From NCBI RefSeq assembly GCF_027912535.1, contig NZ_CP115465.1, positions 107,001-171,000 on the forward strand: a stretch of DNA of 64,000 bases, given 5' to 3'. The notes under the pieces are model-generated. The model saw only the letters and a program-made list of their open reading frames with translations, did not search any database and was not told the origin of the DNA. The stretch is from Brevundimonas sp. NIBR11. GTDB lineage: Bacteria > Pseudomonadota > Alphaproteobacteria > Caulobacterales > Caulobacteraceae. The position numbers and the translations under genes were made by a program. Shown here piece after piece: positions 33,846 to 42,515 of this stretch (its first letter is position 1; each line of letters starts with the position of its first letter).

Positions 33846-34116
33846 AATTCCGACGGGGAATTCGAGGACGGATTTTGAGGACAAAGCGAAGACAAGACAG
33901 AGACAGGAAGGACATCCCCGCCAGTTCACCTGCGGTTCATCGCCGCCCTGTGACGGTTCGATTATCCATAAGGCTTGTCCGGTCTTGCCCGGCGTGCTGC
34001 TTATGCCGGCTTGAGCGCGCCCTGTTCGGCGCGGCGTTAGGGAGTGGGCGGTTGATCCAGACCGAAAAGGGAGCCGGAAACAGGCTCAGGAAATCACAGG
34101 CAACGGGGGCAAACCG

Positions 34117-36063
34117 ATGAATCTCGTCATCATCCTCGGCGTCATCGTCACATTGGTCACCGGCCTGCCGGTGCTGATGCAGATCCTGAAGAACCACCCG
34201 AAGGGGCTGATCACCTGCTTCTTCGCCGAGATGTGGGAGCGGTTCTCCTTCTACGGCATGCGCGGACTGCTGATCTTCTACCTGACCCAGCATTTCCTGT
34301 TCGACGACAAGTTCGCAACCGGCCAGTACGGCACCTATGGCTCTCTGGTCTACCTGCTGCCGCTGCTCGGCGGCATCGTCGCGGACCGCTACATCGGCAC
34401 GCGCAAGGCCATCATCTTCGGCGCCGTCCTACTGGTCATGGGCCACGGCCTGATGGCGTACGAAGGCAATCCGGCGCGTCAGACCCTGGCCATCGGCGGC
34501 GAGAACTATGCCGTCCAGGTCGAGGGCCGCGGCGCCGAACGGATCACCGAAATCAACATCGGCGGCCAGGAATATGCCTACACCGAGGGAGAAACCGGCC
34601 TGAGCATCGCCGGCCTGCCCGCCGATTCCGTCGTCCCGGCGACCGTTCCGACCGGCCAGTACGAAATGCAGATCGAACGCGACCCGATGGGCGTCAACGC
34701 CTTCTACCTGGCGCTGTCGCTGATCATCATGGGCGTGGGCTTCCTGAAGCCGAACATCTCCACCCTGGTGGGTCAGCTCTATACCCAAGGCGACCCGCGG
34801 CGGGATTCCGGCTTCACCCTCTACTACTACGGCATCAATCTGGGTTCGTTCTGGGCGGCCGTGCTGTGCGGCTATCTGGGCCAGACCTTCGGCTGGGGTT
34901 GGGGCTTCGGTCTCGCGGGCCTGGGCATGCTGGCCGGTCTGGTGGTTTTCATCCTCGGCAAGGGCCTGCTTCAGGGCAAGGGCGAGAGCCCCTTCCCCGA
35001 GCTGATAAAGAAGCCGGTCGTGGGGCCGATCAACCGCGAATGGCTGGTCTACATCTTCGGCGCCCTGGCGGTGATCCCGATGATGTTCATCGCCCGCAGC
35101 CACGAGTTCGTCGGCTGGGGCCTGATCGCCTCGACCCTGGCGGCTCTCGCCTTCGTTCTCTACGTCATCGTGGTCAAACTCCAGCACGACAAGGTGGGCC
35201 GCGAGCGCATGATGCTGGCCATGGTGCTGGTGTTCGGTTCGGCGGTCTTCTTCACCCTGTTCGAACAGGCCGGTTCGTCGCTGAACCTGTTCGCGGAGCG
35301 GAACGTCGACCTGGCCGTGACCTCATCGGCCGGGACCTTCCTGGGGATCCCCTATGGTTCTCCGGAGCAGCTGGCCGCCGCCGGCATCGTCCCGGGCGCC
35401 TGGTGGAGCTGGATCGACACATCCCTGACGGCGTCGCAGACCCAGTCGTTCAACGCGGGCTTCATCCTGATCTTCGCGCCGGTCTTCGCGGCCCTCTGGG
35501 TCTTCCTGGCCAAGCGCAAGATGGACCCGAACCCGGTCGTGAAGTTCGGCCTCGGCATCATCCAGGTCGGCCTGGGCTTCCTGGTCGTGGTCTGGGGCGC
35601 CAACTCCGGCATGGTCGATGACGCCTTCCGCACGCCTCTGGTGCTCTTGGCCATCCTCTATCTGCTGCACACCCTGGGCGAACTCTTCCTGTCGCCCGTG
35701 GGCCTGTCGGAGATCACCAAGCTTTCGGTGCCTTCGATCGTCAGCTTCATGATGGCGGTGTGGTTCATGGCCTCGTCCATCGCCCACTTCGTCGGCGGCA
35801 TCATCGCCGGCCTCGCCGGCACCGAGACGGTCGGCGGCGAAGTGACCAATCCGGCGGCCGCGCTGCAGAGCTCGCTGGATTCGTTCAACACCATCGGCTG
35901 GATCGGCGTCGGCATCGGCGTCGCCTTCATCCTGGTCAGCTTCGTGATCTCGAAATGGTCGAACGGGGTCAACGACCCCAACAACCACCCGGGACCGACC
36001 CTCACCGAAGGCGGACACGAGGACGGCAACGTCGCGCGTCCGGAGGCCTCGACGGCCGGCTGA
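34117..36063 (+). CDS. POT family proton-dependent oligopeptide transporter
   Basis: A 648-residue MFS protein of the PTR2/POT family with about 12-14 helices. The proton-coupling ExxERFxxYG motif appears as FAEMWERFSFYGMRGLL (residues about 37-53), followed by YGSLVYLLPLLGGIVADRYIGTRKAI and FYLALSLIIMGVGFLKPNISTLVGQLY. A periplasmic insertion of about 80 residues (residues 115-195) lies between helices 3 and 4. It imports di- and tripeptides across the inner membrane. It is followed by a terminator and convergent TonB receptors that may feed it peptides (inference). Confidence 0.95.
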   Translation: MNLVIILGVIVTLVTGLPVLMQILKNHPKGLITCFFAEMWERFSFYGMRGLLIFYLTQHFLFDDKFATGQYGTYGSLVYLLPLLGGIVADRYIGTRKAIIFGAVLLVMGHGLMAYEGNPARQTLAIGGENYAVQVEGRGAERITEINIGGQEYAYTEGETGLSIAGLPADSVVPATVPTGQYEMQIERDPMGVNAFYLALSLIIMGVGFLKPNISTLVGQLYTQGDPRRDSGFTLYYYGINLGSFWAAVLCGYLGQTFGWGWGFGLAGLGMLAGLVVFILGKGLLQGKGESPFPELIKKPVVGPINREWLVYIFGALAVIPMMFIARSHEFVGWGLIASTLAALAFVLYVIVVKLQHDKVGRERMMLAMVLVFGSAVFFTLFEQAGSSLNLFAERNVDLAVTSSAGTFLGIPYGSPEQLAAAGIVPGAWWSWIDTSLTASQTQSFNAGFILIFAPVFAALWVFLAKRKMDPNPVVKFGLGIIQVGLGFLVVVWGANSGMVDDAFRTPLVLLAILYLLHTLGELFLSPVGLSEITKLSVPSIVSFMMAVWFMASSIAHFVGGIIAGLAGTETVGGEVTNPAAALQSSLDSFNTIGWIGVGIGVAFILVSFVISKWSNGVNDPNNHPGPTLTEGGHEDGNVARPEASTAG

Positions 36064-36084
36064 TCGCCGATCGTCAGTGAAGAG

Positions 36085-36114
36085 AAAGGCGGCGTCCGCG
36101 GGCGCCGCCTTTTT
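36085..36114 (+). terminator. Intrinsic terminator of the POT gene
   Basis: A 10-bp stem (AAAGGCGGCG, loop of 8, CGCCGCCTTT) is followed by a run of five T (36110-36114), 21 bases past the stop codon and only 6 bases before the convergent gene end. Confidence 0.9.
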
Positions 36115-36120
36115 CGTGTC

Positions 36121-38205
36121 TCAGAGCGTCTTTCTGAGCTGCAAGAAGACCCAGGGCGTCGCGCTCTGCCCGCGTTCCTCGCGGAACGACAGGGGGGCGA
36201 CGTTGCGAGGGCCTGAATAGACGAACCGCTCGCGACGTCTTTCGCGATCGGTCGCATTGCCGACATCGACACGCAGCGTCAGGTCCGGGCGCGGCTTCCA
36301 CTGGGCGTGGACGAGAACGAACGGCTCGTCCTCGACATAGCGCACCTCCCGGATGCGGTACTGGATCGGGTCGTCGACGTTGCAGCCGTGCTCGAAGCCC
36401 CAGGACCAGCGGCCGCCGCGAAGGTCCTGATTGAACTCCACACCGCAGCCGAACGGCAGCCGCCCGCCGATGCGGCGTTCCTCTCCGGTCAGAGGATCGG
36501 TGACGCGGGACTGGTCGAAGCTGACACGCCCCGAGAGGCGGGCGTTGGACAGGCCCAGCCGGTCCATGGGCAGGGTCAGGACGACCTGCTGCTGGTTCGA
36601 CCAGCCGTCGCCGATATTGCCGACCGCCTCGAAACCCCCTGTCAAAGGGATGATGTCAATGATGTCTTCCAGCTGATGACGACGCAGGGTCACGGTCAGG
36701 GCTCCCTCGCCCCAGAAGCGGCGTTCGTAGACCGCTTCGTAGGTCCAGACCTTGCCGGGCTCCAGCTCCGGATTGCCGCCCTCGACCTGATTCAGATCGA
36801 CGTCGGCCGAGGCGACGAAGTCGCCGAAGTCCAGCTGACCCACCTCGCGCTCGATCCGCAGGCGCAGCTGGTGGTCGGCGATAGGGGTCCAGGTCAGCTG
36901 TACGCGCGGCTTAGGATAGACGAAGGTCTCGGTCAGGTCGCTGTCGCCCGATTGGCTGATCTCGGACACCTCGACACGCAGGGCGGCCTCGACGGTCAGT
37001 CGGGGGCTGGGCCGCCAGGTCGTCTGGCCGAAGACCTCGCCGCGCAGTTCCTCCACCTTGACCGAGGCCGAGGGCAGGGGGATGGGTACGCCGTTCTCGG
37101 CATAGGTCGTCGTGCTGTCGAGATAGTTGTAGGCCGCCTCGCCGCCGCCCTCGAAGGCCCAGCGGTCCGATCGGCGGAAGCGCAAGACGGCCCGGCCGAT
37201 CGTCTCGCCCTCGGTCGAATCGCCGCCGAAGACGGTGGTGTTCGGGCCCGAGATCGACCGCGACTGATCGTCGTCGGCCTCATAGCGTTGCAGGGCGGTC
37301 AGTTCCAGTTCGGTTCGTTCGCCGAGCGGCCGCGACCAGTTGGCCCCCAGCTCGGCCTCGACCTCCTCGCCGTCATTCTCGGACCGTTCGTCGCGACCCG
37401 TCCCGGCGCGAATCAGGGTGTCGATCGAGTTGATGGTCTCGCCCCAGCCCAGCACGCCGTTAACCCTGAGCAGGCCGCCGGCGCGCCGACCCTGCCAGAC
37501 GGCCGTGCCGCTGACGTTGCGGTATCGGTCGTAGCGGTCGAGCTGTGCATCCTGGATCAGGGCGCCGGCCGCATTGTAGCGGCGGCGATAGCCGTCGCCG
37601 GTTCCGTCGGTGCGATCGGTGGTGGCGCTGAACGAGGCCTCGAGCTGGTCCTCGCCTTCGCGACGCGACCATGACGCCCTCAGCAGCGGACCCAGATAGC
37701 CGTCGGGATAGGTGTAGACGTTGGCCTCCAGCACCGTCTGGACCTGGACCGTGCGCTTCAGGACGACGTTGGCGACGACCGATCGGCCCCGCATGTCGAT
37801 GCCGGGCGCGCCGCCTCGGATCAGTTCGATCCGTTCGACGCTGGCCGCCGAGATGCGCTGAAGGATTTGGTCGAGGCTGTCGGACTTGGAGGACGGCCGA
37901 TCGCCGTCGATCAGGACGTTGCCGGCCGCTCCGGCGAAACCGCGCGTGCTGGAGTTGCCCGTGTCCAGCCCGAAGCCCGGCAGGCGGGCGATCATGTCTA
38001 GGGCGGTGTCTGGGCTGGAGCCGGCGAAGAAGACGGGTTCAAAGACGAGGACGCCCTGCTGGGCCGTGTCCACCTCGGGCGCCTGGGTGGCGGGGCCGGT
38101 GGCGACGGGCGCCTGCGCCGCCGACGCCGGCGCCGCGCTCTGTGCGGCGGCGGTGAACGGAGCGGCGACGAGGATGGTCGTCGCCAGCAAGAGCGCCTTG
38201 GTCAT
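36121..38205 (-). CDS. TonB-dependent outer-membrane receptor (1)
   Basis: A 694-residue receptor. The signal peptide ends at FTAAAQ. The plug domain has TALDMIARLPGFGLDTGNSSTRGFAGAAGNVLIDGDRPSSK and VERIELIRGGAPGIDMRGRSVVANVVLKR, and the rest is an antiparallel beta-barrel ending in the aromatic WVFLQLRKTL. The start ATG at 38205 has GAGAGGA upstream. It imports an unknown ligand using TonB energy. It is about half identical by eye to the receptor upstream (38318-40354), with which it shares a 31-bp promoter-region block, so the pair is a tandem duplication that has diverged. Confidence 0.93.
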   Translation of the reverse strand: MTKALLLATTILVAAPFTAAAQSAAPASAAQAPVATGPATQAPEVDTAQQGVLVFEPVFFAGSSPDTALDMIARLPGFGLDTGNSSTRGFAGAAGNVLIDGDRPSSKSDSLDQILQRISAASVERIELIRGGAPGIDMRGRSVVANVVLKRTVQVQTVLEANVYTYPDGYLGPLLRASWSRREGEDQLEASFSATTDRTDGTGDGYRRRYNAAGALIQDAQLDRYDRYRNVSGTAVWQGRRAGGLLRVNGVLGWGETINSIDTLIRAGTGRDERSENDGEEVEAELGANWSRPLGERTELELTALQRYEADDDQSRSISGPNTTVFGGDSTEGETIGRAVLRFRRSDRWAFEGGGEAAYNYLDSTTTYAENGVPIPLPSASVKVEELRGEVFGQTTWRPSPRLTVEAALRVEVSEISQSGDSDLTETFVYPKPRVQLTWTPIADHQLRLRIEREVGQLDFGDFVASADVDLNQVEGGNPELEPGKVWTYEAVYERRFWGEGALTVTLRRHQLEDIIDIIPLTGGFEAVGNIGDGWSNQQQVVLTLPMDRLGLSNARLSGRVSFDQSRVTDPLTGEERRIGGRLPFGCGVEFNQDLRGGRWSWGFEHGCNVDDPIQYRIREVRYVEDEPFVLVHAQWKPRPDLTLRVDVGNATDRERRRERFVYSGPRNVAPLSFREERGQSATPWVFLQLRKTL

Positions 38206-38255
38206 ATGGAATTTCCTCTCCCTCAGAGGACCCATAAGGCCGGCTTCGTTCACCG

Positions 38256-38286
38256 CCAGTTACAAGCCGGACAGGTGGATCGCATC
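38256..38286 (-). promoter_or_regulatory. 31-bp block shared by the two TonB receptor promoters, copy 1
   Basis: The block matches 40411-40441 at 28 of 31 positions. On the minus strand it reads through ATCCACCTGTCC and GCTTGTAACTGG, and weaker similarity continues to TGAA. It ends 50 bases before the start codon. It is a conserved promoter core or operator; the regulator is unknown. Confidence 0.7.
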
Positions 38287-38317
38287 GCCGAAGGATCGCG
38301 GCGATGCAGCCCCCCGC

Positions 38318-40354
38318 TCAGAAGGTCTTGCGGACGCGGATCTGCCAGAAGGTCCGCGGGTCGATGGGGCGGAGCTCCACATAGTCGATCGGACGCGCCG
38401 GGGTGCGGTTGGCGAAGACGGTCCGCTCGACCAGGAAGTCGTTCCAGATATTGACCTTGACCATGACCGACAGGGTCGGCGTGGGCTTGTACTCGACGAA
38501 GCCCTCGAAATAGTCGCTGCCAGTGAAGCCCGAGGTCTGGTCCGGGTCGTAGGAGAACTGGCGCAGGCTGGCGAGGTAGGTGGCCGACCAGTTGATCTTC
38601 CAGCTGGTGATGTCCTGGGAGAGGGTGAAGCCGGGCTGCGACGGGCGGACCTGGGAGATGGGGCGTATCTCGCCGGTGGTCGGGTCGCGGACCTCGGTCT
38701 TGTTCCAGGTGTTGCGGAACTGGAACTGGCCGCCGGAGAAGCCGCTCCAGTCCAGCGGCACCACGACATTGACCGCCAGCTGGTCCAGGGTTCCGTCGCC
38801 GATGTTGCCGGTCGCCGACAGGTTGCCGGGCAGGGGCAGACGGTCGATCACGTCGATGATCTCGTCGTGGCGATAGCCGATGGAAACGATGCCGTCGCCG
38901 AGGAAGCGGCGCTCGTAGACGAGTTCGGAGATCCAGCGCTGTTCCGGCTCCAGGTCGACGTTGCCGCCGAACACCTGGTCGTCGCTGAGCTCGGCGGAGG
39001 CGGCGAAGTCGCCGAAATCAAGCTGGCCCAGCTCGCGCTCGAAGCGGAAGCGGACCTGGTTCTGGGGCATGGGGGTCCAGGTGACCTGGACGCGCGGCTT
39101 GGCGAAGAAGAAGCTCTTCTCCAGATCGGCGTCGCCGGACTGGCTGATGGTCGAGGCCTCCAGACGCAGGCCCCCTTCGACGGTTAGGTTGGGACGCACG
39201 CGCCAGGTGGCCTTGCCGAAGGCCTCGCCGCGCGTCTCCTCGACGGTGATCGAGGCGGACGGAAGCGGCACGTTGACCCCGCCCTGCAGGAAGGCCTGAT
39301 CGACCGACAGCATGTTGTAGGCGACCTCGCCGCCGGCCTCGACGGTCATCGACGACGACCGCTCCCAGCGCAGGAGCGAGCGCAGGATGGTCTCGGAGGA
39401 CTCGCCGGTGGATTCGAACCGCTGCTCGGGGCTGATGACGGCGCCGACCCGGTTGTTGGAGATCGAGGCGTTCTCGAACTCGCTCCATTCGTGGATGAAG
39501 CGCGTTTCCGAGGTCAGGCCGGTTCGGACCGGGCGGGTGAAGACCGCGCCGAGTTCGCCGCTGGTCCCTTCTTCATCGAAGGAGTTCTCACGCAGGATGT
39601 TGGGGCCGTCCTGGCGGCTCCACTGGCTGTAGTCGTTCTGGCCGATGCGGGCGGTCAGGTCGATCTTGCCGCCCAGGAAGGCGTTGGCGTAGTTGCCGCG
39701 AATGCCCTGGCCGCCGCCGTGCTGGTCGTTGAAATAGCCTTCGTCGCGCAGGATCGTCCCGTCGGGACGGCGGCGGATGACGCGGCCCACGCCGTTGGCG
39801 TCGCTGATCGAGACGCCGTCCGACAGGGTGAAGCCCATGATCCGGTCACCGTCGCGGGCGGTGAACTGGTAGGAGCCGTTCGCTGCGTCGCGGCCGCCCT
39901 CGAACAGGAAGGCCGTTCCGGTGACGATCGACTCGCGGCTGGACTGGGTCTTGGTGATGACGTTCACGACCACCGAATAGCCCTGCATGTCGATGCCCGG
40001 GGCGCCGCCGCGGACGAGTTCGATGCGCTCGACCTGGGCGACCAGGGTCCGGCCGAGGACCGAGGAGCCGGTGTCGTTCTTGGACGCCGGACGGGCGCCG
40101 TTGATCAGGATGTTGCCGACCGCGCCTTCGAAGCCGCGCGAACCGTCCCCGTCCTGAACCGAGAAGCCGGGGACCCGGTTGACCATATCGAGGGCCGTGT
40201 TCGGGCGCTGGGCGGCGAAGAAGTCCGGGGTGAAGACCAGGACACCCTGCTGGCTGGCCTCGGCCGTCGGTTGCGGCGCCGGCGCGGTCTGGGCGACAGC
40301 CCCGCCGGCGGTGAACAGAATGGCCGTCGTGGCCAGAAGAATGGTCTTGGTCAT
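38318..40354 (-). CDS. TonB-dependent outer-membrane receptor (2)
   Basis: A 678-residue receptor with signal peptide (LFTAGGAVA-QT). The plug contains TALDMVNRVPGFSVQDGDGSRGFEGAVGNILINGARPASK and VERIELVRGGAPGIDMQGYSVVVNVITK. The barrel ends with WQIRVRKTF, the expected C-terminal aromatic. The plug and barrel closely parallel the adjacent receptor. It is the promoter-proximal gene of the tandem pair but has its own upstream copy of the shared block at 40411-40441. The ligand is unknown; the nearby POT transporter suggests peptides, but this is speculative. Confidence 0.93.
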   Translation of the reverse strand: MTKTILLATTAILFTAGGAVAQTAPAPQPTAEASQQGVLVFTPDFFAAQRPNTALDMVNRVPGFSVQDGDGSRGFEGAVGNILINGARPASKNDTGSSVLGRTLVAQVERIELVRGGAPGIDMQGYSVVVNVITKTQSSRESIVTGTAFLFEGGRDAANGSYQFTARDGDRIMGFTLSDGVSISDANGVGRVIRRRPDGTILRDEGYFNDQHGGGQGIRGNYANAFLGGKIDLTARIGQNDYSQWSRQDGPNILRENSFDEEGTSGELGAVFTRPVRTGLTSETRFIHEWSEFENASISNNRVGAVISPEQRFESTGESSETILRSLLRWERSSSMTVEAGGEVAYNMLSVDQAFLQGGVNVPLPSASITVEETRGEAFGKATWRVRPNLTVEGGLRLEASTISQSGDADLEKSFFFAKPRVQVTWTPMPQNQVRFRFERELGQLDFGDFAASAELSDDQVFGGNVDLEPEQRWISELVYERRFLGDGIVSIGYRHDEIIDVIDRLPLPGNLSATGNIGDGTLDQLAVNVVVPLDWSGFSGGQFQFRNTWNKTEVRDPTTGEIRPISQVRPSQPGFTLSQDITSWKINWSATYLASLRQFSYDPDQTSGFTGSDYFEGFVEYKPTPTLSVMVKVNIWNDFLVERTVFANRTPARPIDYVELRPIDPRTFWQIRVRKTF

Positions 40355-40410
40355 CGCCTGGGGTTCCCCTCGTTGCTGGTGAGAGGTGTGACGACCCGAC
40401 GTATTCATCT

Positions 40411-40441
40411 CCAGTTACAAGCTGGACAGGTGGATTACATC
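40411..40441 (-). promoter_or_regulatory. 31-bp block shared by the two TonB receptor promoters, copy 2
   Basis: This is the partner of 38256-38286. The last base lies 56 bases upstream of the receptor start codon. The three differences are at one base in the middle and two near the 3' end on the plus strand. Conservation in intergenic DNA between diverged genes implies function. Confidence 0.7.
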
Positions 40442-40475
40442 TTCGACAGCATTACAGCGGCGCAATCTTCGTGGC

Positions 40476-41021
40476 TTATTCCGACGAATACTGAACAGTC
40501 GAACTGACGTCATTCACGGGCGCGACGGCTGCACTTCGGGCCTCTTCGGCCTGCAGTTGCTTCCAGCGTTCGGCGCGCTCGGCGGCGTAATCGCGGCGGG
40601 GGCCGTCGAAGCCGAAGGAGCGAGAGCCGTCGCCGAGCGGATCGCGAGGCGGCGTCGACCTGGTGACCTCGACGACGCGCGTATCGCTGACCGGGGTGGG
40701 CATAGGCATGCGCGGGGTCGGGTCGCCCAGGGATTCGTCGCCGATCCAGGCCGGGGGCGGGAGGGTGTCGTCCATGCGCGTCTCGGGAACCCGCTCCAGC
40801 ACAGCCCGATCGAAGCCGTCGTTGAGCATCCCGACCTCCATGGTCGAGCCGGGATCGACGGTCGGCTCCACCGGGGGCACGAGGGCGATGGAGAGGGTGT
40901 CACCCAAGGCGTGACTGGTCCTGGACCCCCCGAATGCGAAGGCCCCGGCGCCCAGAACGCCGACCGCGGCGACGACGGCGAGGCCGAAACGGACGTCGGT
41001 GCGGTTGAACGGGTGGGCCAT
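40476..41021 (-). CDS. Membrane-anchored hypothetical protein
   Basis: A 181-residue protein: short cytoplasmic start (MAHPFNRTDVRF), one transmembrane helix (GLAVVAAVGVLGAGAFAFGG), then a Pro/Asp/Arg-rich extracytoplasmic region (PVEPTVDPGSTMEVGMLNDG, PRMPMPTPVSDTRVVEVTRSTPPRDPLGDGSRSF) and a charged coiled tail (AERAERWKQLQAEEARSA). No family is recognised. The start ATG at 41021 has AAGG about 10 bases upstream. It lies behind the second TonB receptor on the same strand and is divergent from the TraB/GumN gene, with 123 bases between starts. Confidence 0.72.
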   Translation of the reverse strand: MAHPFNRTDVRFGLAVVAAVGVLGAGAFAFGGSRTSHALGDTLSIALVPPVEPTVDPGSTMEVGMLNDGFDRAVLERVPETRMDDTLPPPAWIGDESLGDPTPRMPMPTPVSDTRVVEVTRSTPPRDPLGDGSRSFGFDGPRRDYAAERAERWKQLQAEEARSAAVAPVNDVSSTVQYSSE

Positions 41022-41144
41022 GTCGGAGACCTTGTGACGGAGGACGTGACGGAAACACAGGGGCATGCGCGCCGGTTCCGCCCTGCCGCCACGGTTGAGC
41101 CACATCGCCTTCTGATGGTGGAGTGAGTGGAGAGGGAATCGAAC

Positions 41145-42092
41145 ATGCGGACATGGCTGACGGGACTGGCGCTGATCACGGCGCTGGCGGGGACGACCCC
41201 GGTCTGGGCCCAGGAGACGCAGGAAGATCGGGTCGAGGATATCGTCGTCACCGCCCGTCGCGCCGGTGCGCCGATGTGGACGGTGGAGCGGGGCTCTTCG
41301 ACCGTCATCCTCGTGGGGGCGATCCGTGGCGTGCCCGAGGGGACGCCCTGGGATCCGGCCGCGCTGGAGGCCGCCACCGCGCGGTCCCAGCACGTGATGG
41401 CCGGCACCGGCGTTCGCGGGTCCGTGAGCGATCTGTTCCGCGTCATCTGGCGGATGCGGAGCCTCACGAGCCTGCCGAACGGGACCACCTCGGCGGACTA
41501 TCTCGAGCCGGAGTGGCAGGCGCGGCTGGACGCCATCGAAGCGCGCACGGGCAAGGACTACAGCCGCCGAAGCTTCCTTCTGGCGCCCGGTGATCTGCTT
41601 CGCGACGCCGCCGGGTTCGGAGAGGACACGACGGACGATCCGACGGCGGTCGTGCGCCGGGCGGCGCGGTCGGCTCGGACGCCCGTGCGCCCAGTGGAGC
41701 CCGAGACGCGTGGGAACCAGCTGATCGAAGACCTTCTGAACGCCCCGCCCGCAACGCGGCTCGTCTGCATGCACGCTGCGATCCAGGCGGCGGAGGCCGG
41801 GCCGGAGGCGGTGTTGGCGCGAGGGCGAGCCTGGACCCGGCTCCAGGTCGCCGAGGTGATGGCGTCTCCGATCCAGCAGGCGCTGGAACAGTGCTGGCCT
41901 TGGGGCGACCCGGCCCTCGGCCCGCCAATGAGAGCGGCCTGGGTCGGGGCCATCGACACGGCGCTCAGCGAGCCCGGGGTGGCCATGGCGGTCGCGCCCT
42001 TGGGCCTTCTGGCCGAGCCGGGCGGGGTGCTGGACCAGTTGGAGGCGGATGGGCTGGACGTGCGCGGGCCGGACTGGAAGGCGGAAAACTGA
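41145..42092 (+). CDS. TraB/GumN family exported protein
   Basis: A 315-residue protein with signal peptide (LALITALAGTTPVWA-QE). The mature part resembles the TraB/GumN (PF01963) fold: PMWTVERGSSTVILVGAIRGVPEG at the start replaces the family HGTxH-type motif with GAIRG, LVCMHAAIQ lies mid-way, and VAMAVAPLGLLAEPGGVLDQLEADGLDV matches the family C-terminus. Family members may be haem-binding or protease-like, but the activity is unclear. The missing histidines hint that this copy may not be catalytic. The start at 41145 has GAGAGGG upstream. Confidence 0.75.
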   Translation: MRTWLTGLALITALAGTTPVWAQETQEDRVEDIVVTARRAGAPMWTVERGSSTVILVGAIRGVPEGTPWDPAALEAATARSQHVMAGTGVRGSVSDLFRVIWRMRSLTSLPNGTTSADYLEPEWQARLDAIEARTGKDYSRRSFLLAPGDLLRDAAGFGEDTTDDPTAVVRRAARSARTPVRPVEPETRGNQLIEDLLNAPPATRLVCMHAAIQAAEAGPEAVLARGRAWTRLQVAEVMASPIQQALEQCWPWGDPALGPPMRAAWVGAIDTALSEPGVAMAVAPLGLLAEPGGVLDQLEADGLDVRGPDWKAEN

Positions 42093-42515
42093 GCGGACCG
42101 AAAACTCCGTCCTACCCGGTGAACCTCATCGGATGTCGAAGACTGCAACCCCGGAGCCTGGACGCACGTGGCGTCAGCGTCGGTCACAGGTCGGTCGGCG
42201 CTTGCCGAATGATGCGGAGCGGTGTCCGGTTTCGGGCTGAACCCTCACGTCCGCTCTCGACCCATGGTAGACATTGGGCAGGTCTGCTTGCAGGCAGCCT
42301 CGACTGATCGCACCTCGCGGAGAGCCGCACAGAGTGGGCGACCCATGCAGTGCAAGGGGCCGACGTGAAAGCCGTCGCCCCCCTCGGACCAGCCTTCGCT
42401 CGCCCAGACTAGAGACCTTTGGCTGACAGGCTCGTGCACCAAAGTTTCGAGGCGCAGAACTCTTTCAACTGCTGCTAATCCCGCCTAGTAACGGCGTTTT
42501 ACTAGGGGGAGTGAG
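42093..42515. other. Gene-free stretch before the third IPTL-CTERM gene
   Basis: About 420 bases hold no supported gene; short frames on both strands lack protein features. The last 80 bases include a candidate leader with an 8-bp inverted repeat just before the start codon. Base composition is visibly less GC-rich than in flanking genes. Confidence 0.5.
42484..42511 (+). promoter_or_regulatory. Hairpin overlapping the Shine-Dalgarno site
   Basis: CCTAGTAA (42484-42491) pairs with TTACTAGG (42499-42506) around a 7-base loop. The last bases of the stem are the first bases of the Shine-Dalgarno run AGGGGGAG (42504-42511), 4 bases before the ATG. The stem could limit ribosome access or serve as a DNA operator. 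Confidence 0.5.

Noticed and set aside
31332..33929. 865-residue minus-strand ORF across dnaE2
   Set aside because: It is a shadow frame of DnaE2 with His/Gln/Val-rich composition and no domain.
42245..42442. 65-residue minus-strand ORF upstream of the third IPTL-CTERM gene
   Set aside because: It has no ribosome site and no recognisable feature; the region is better described as non-coding.
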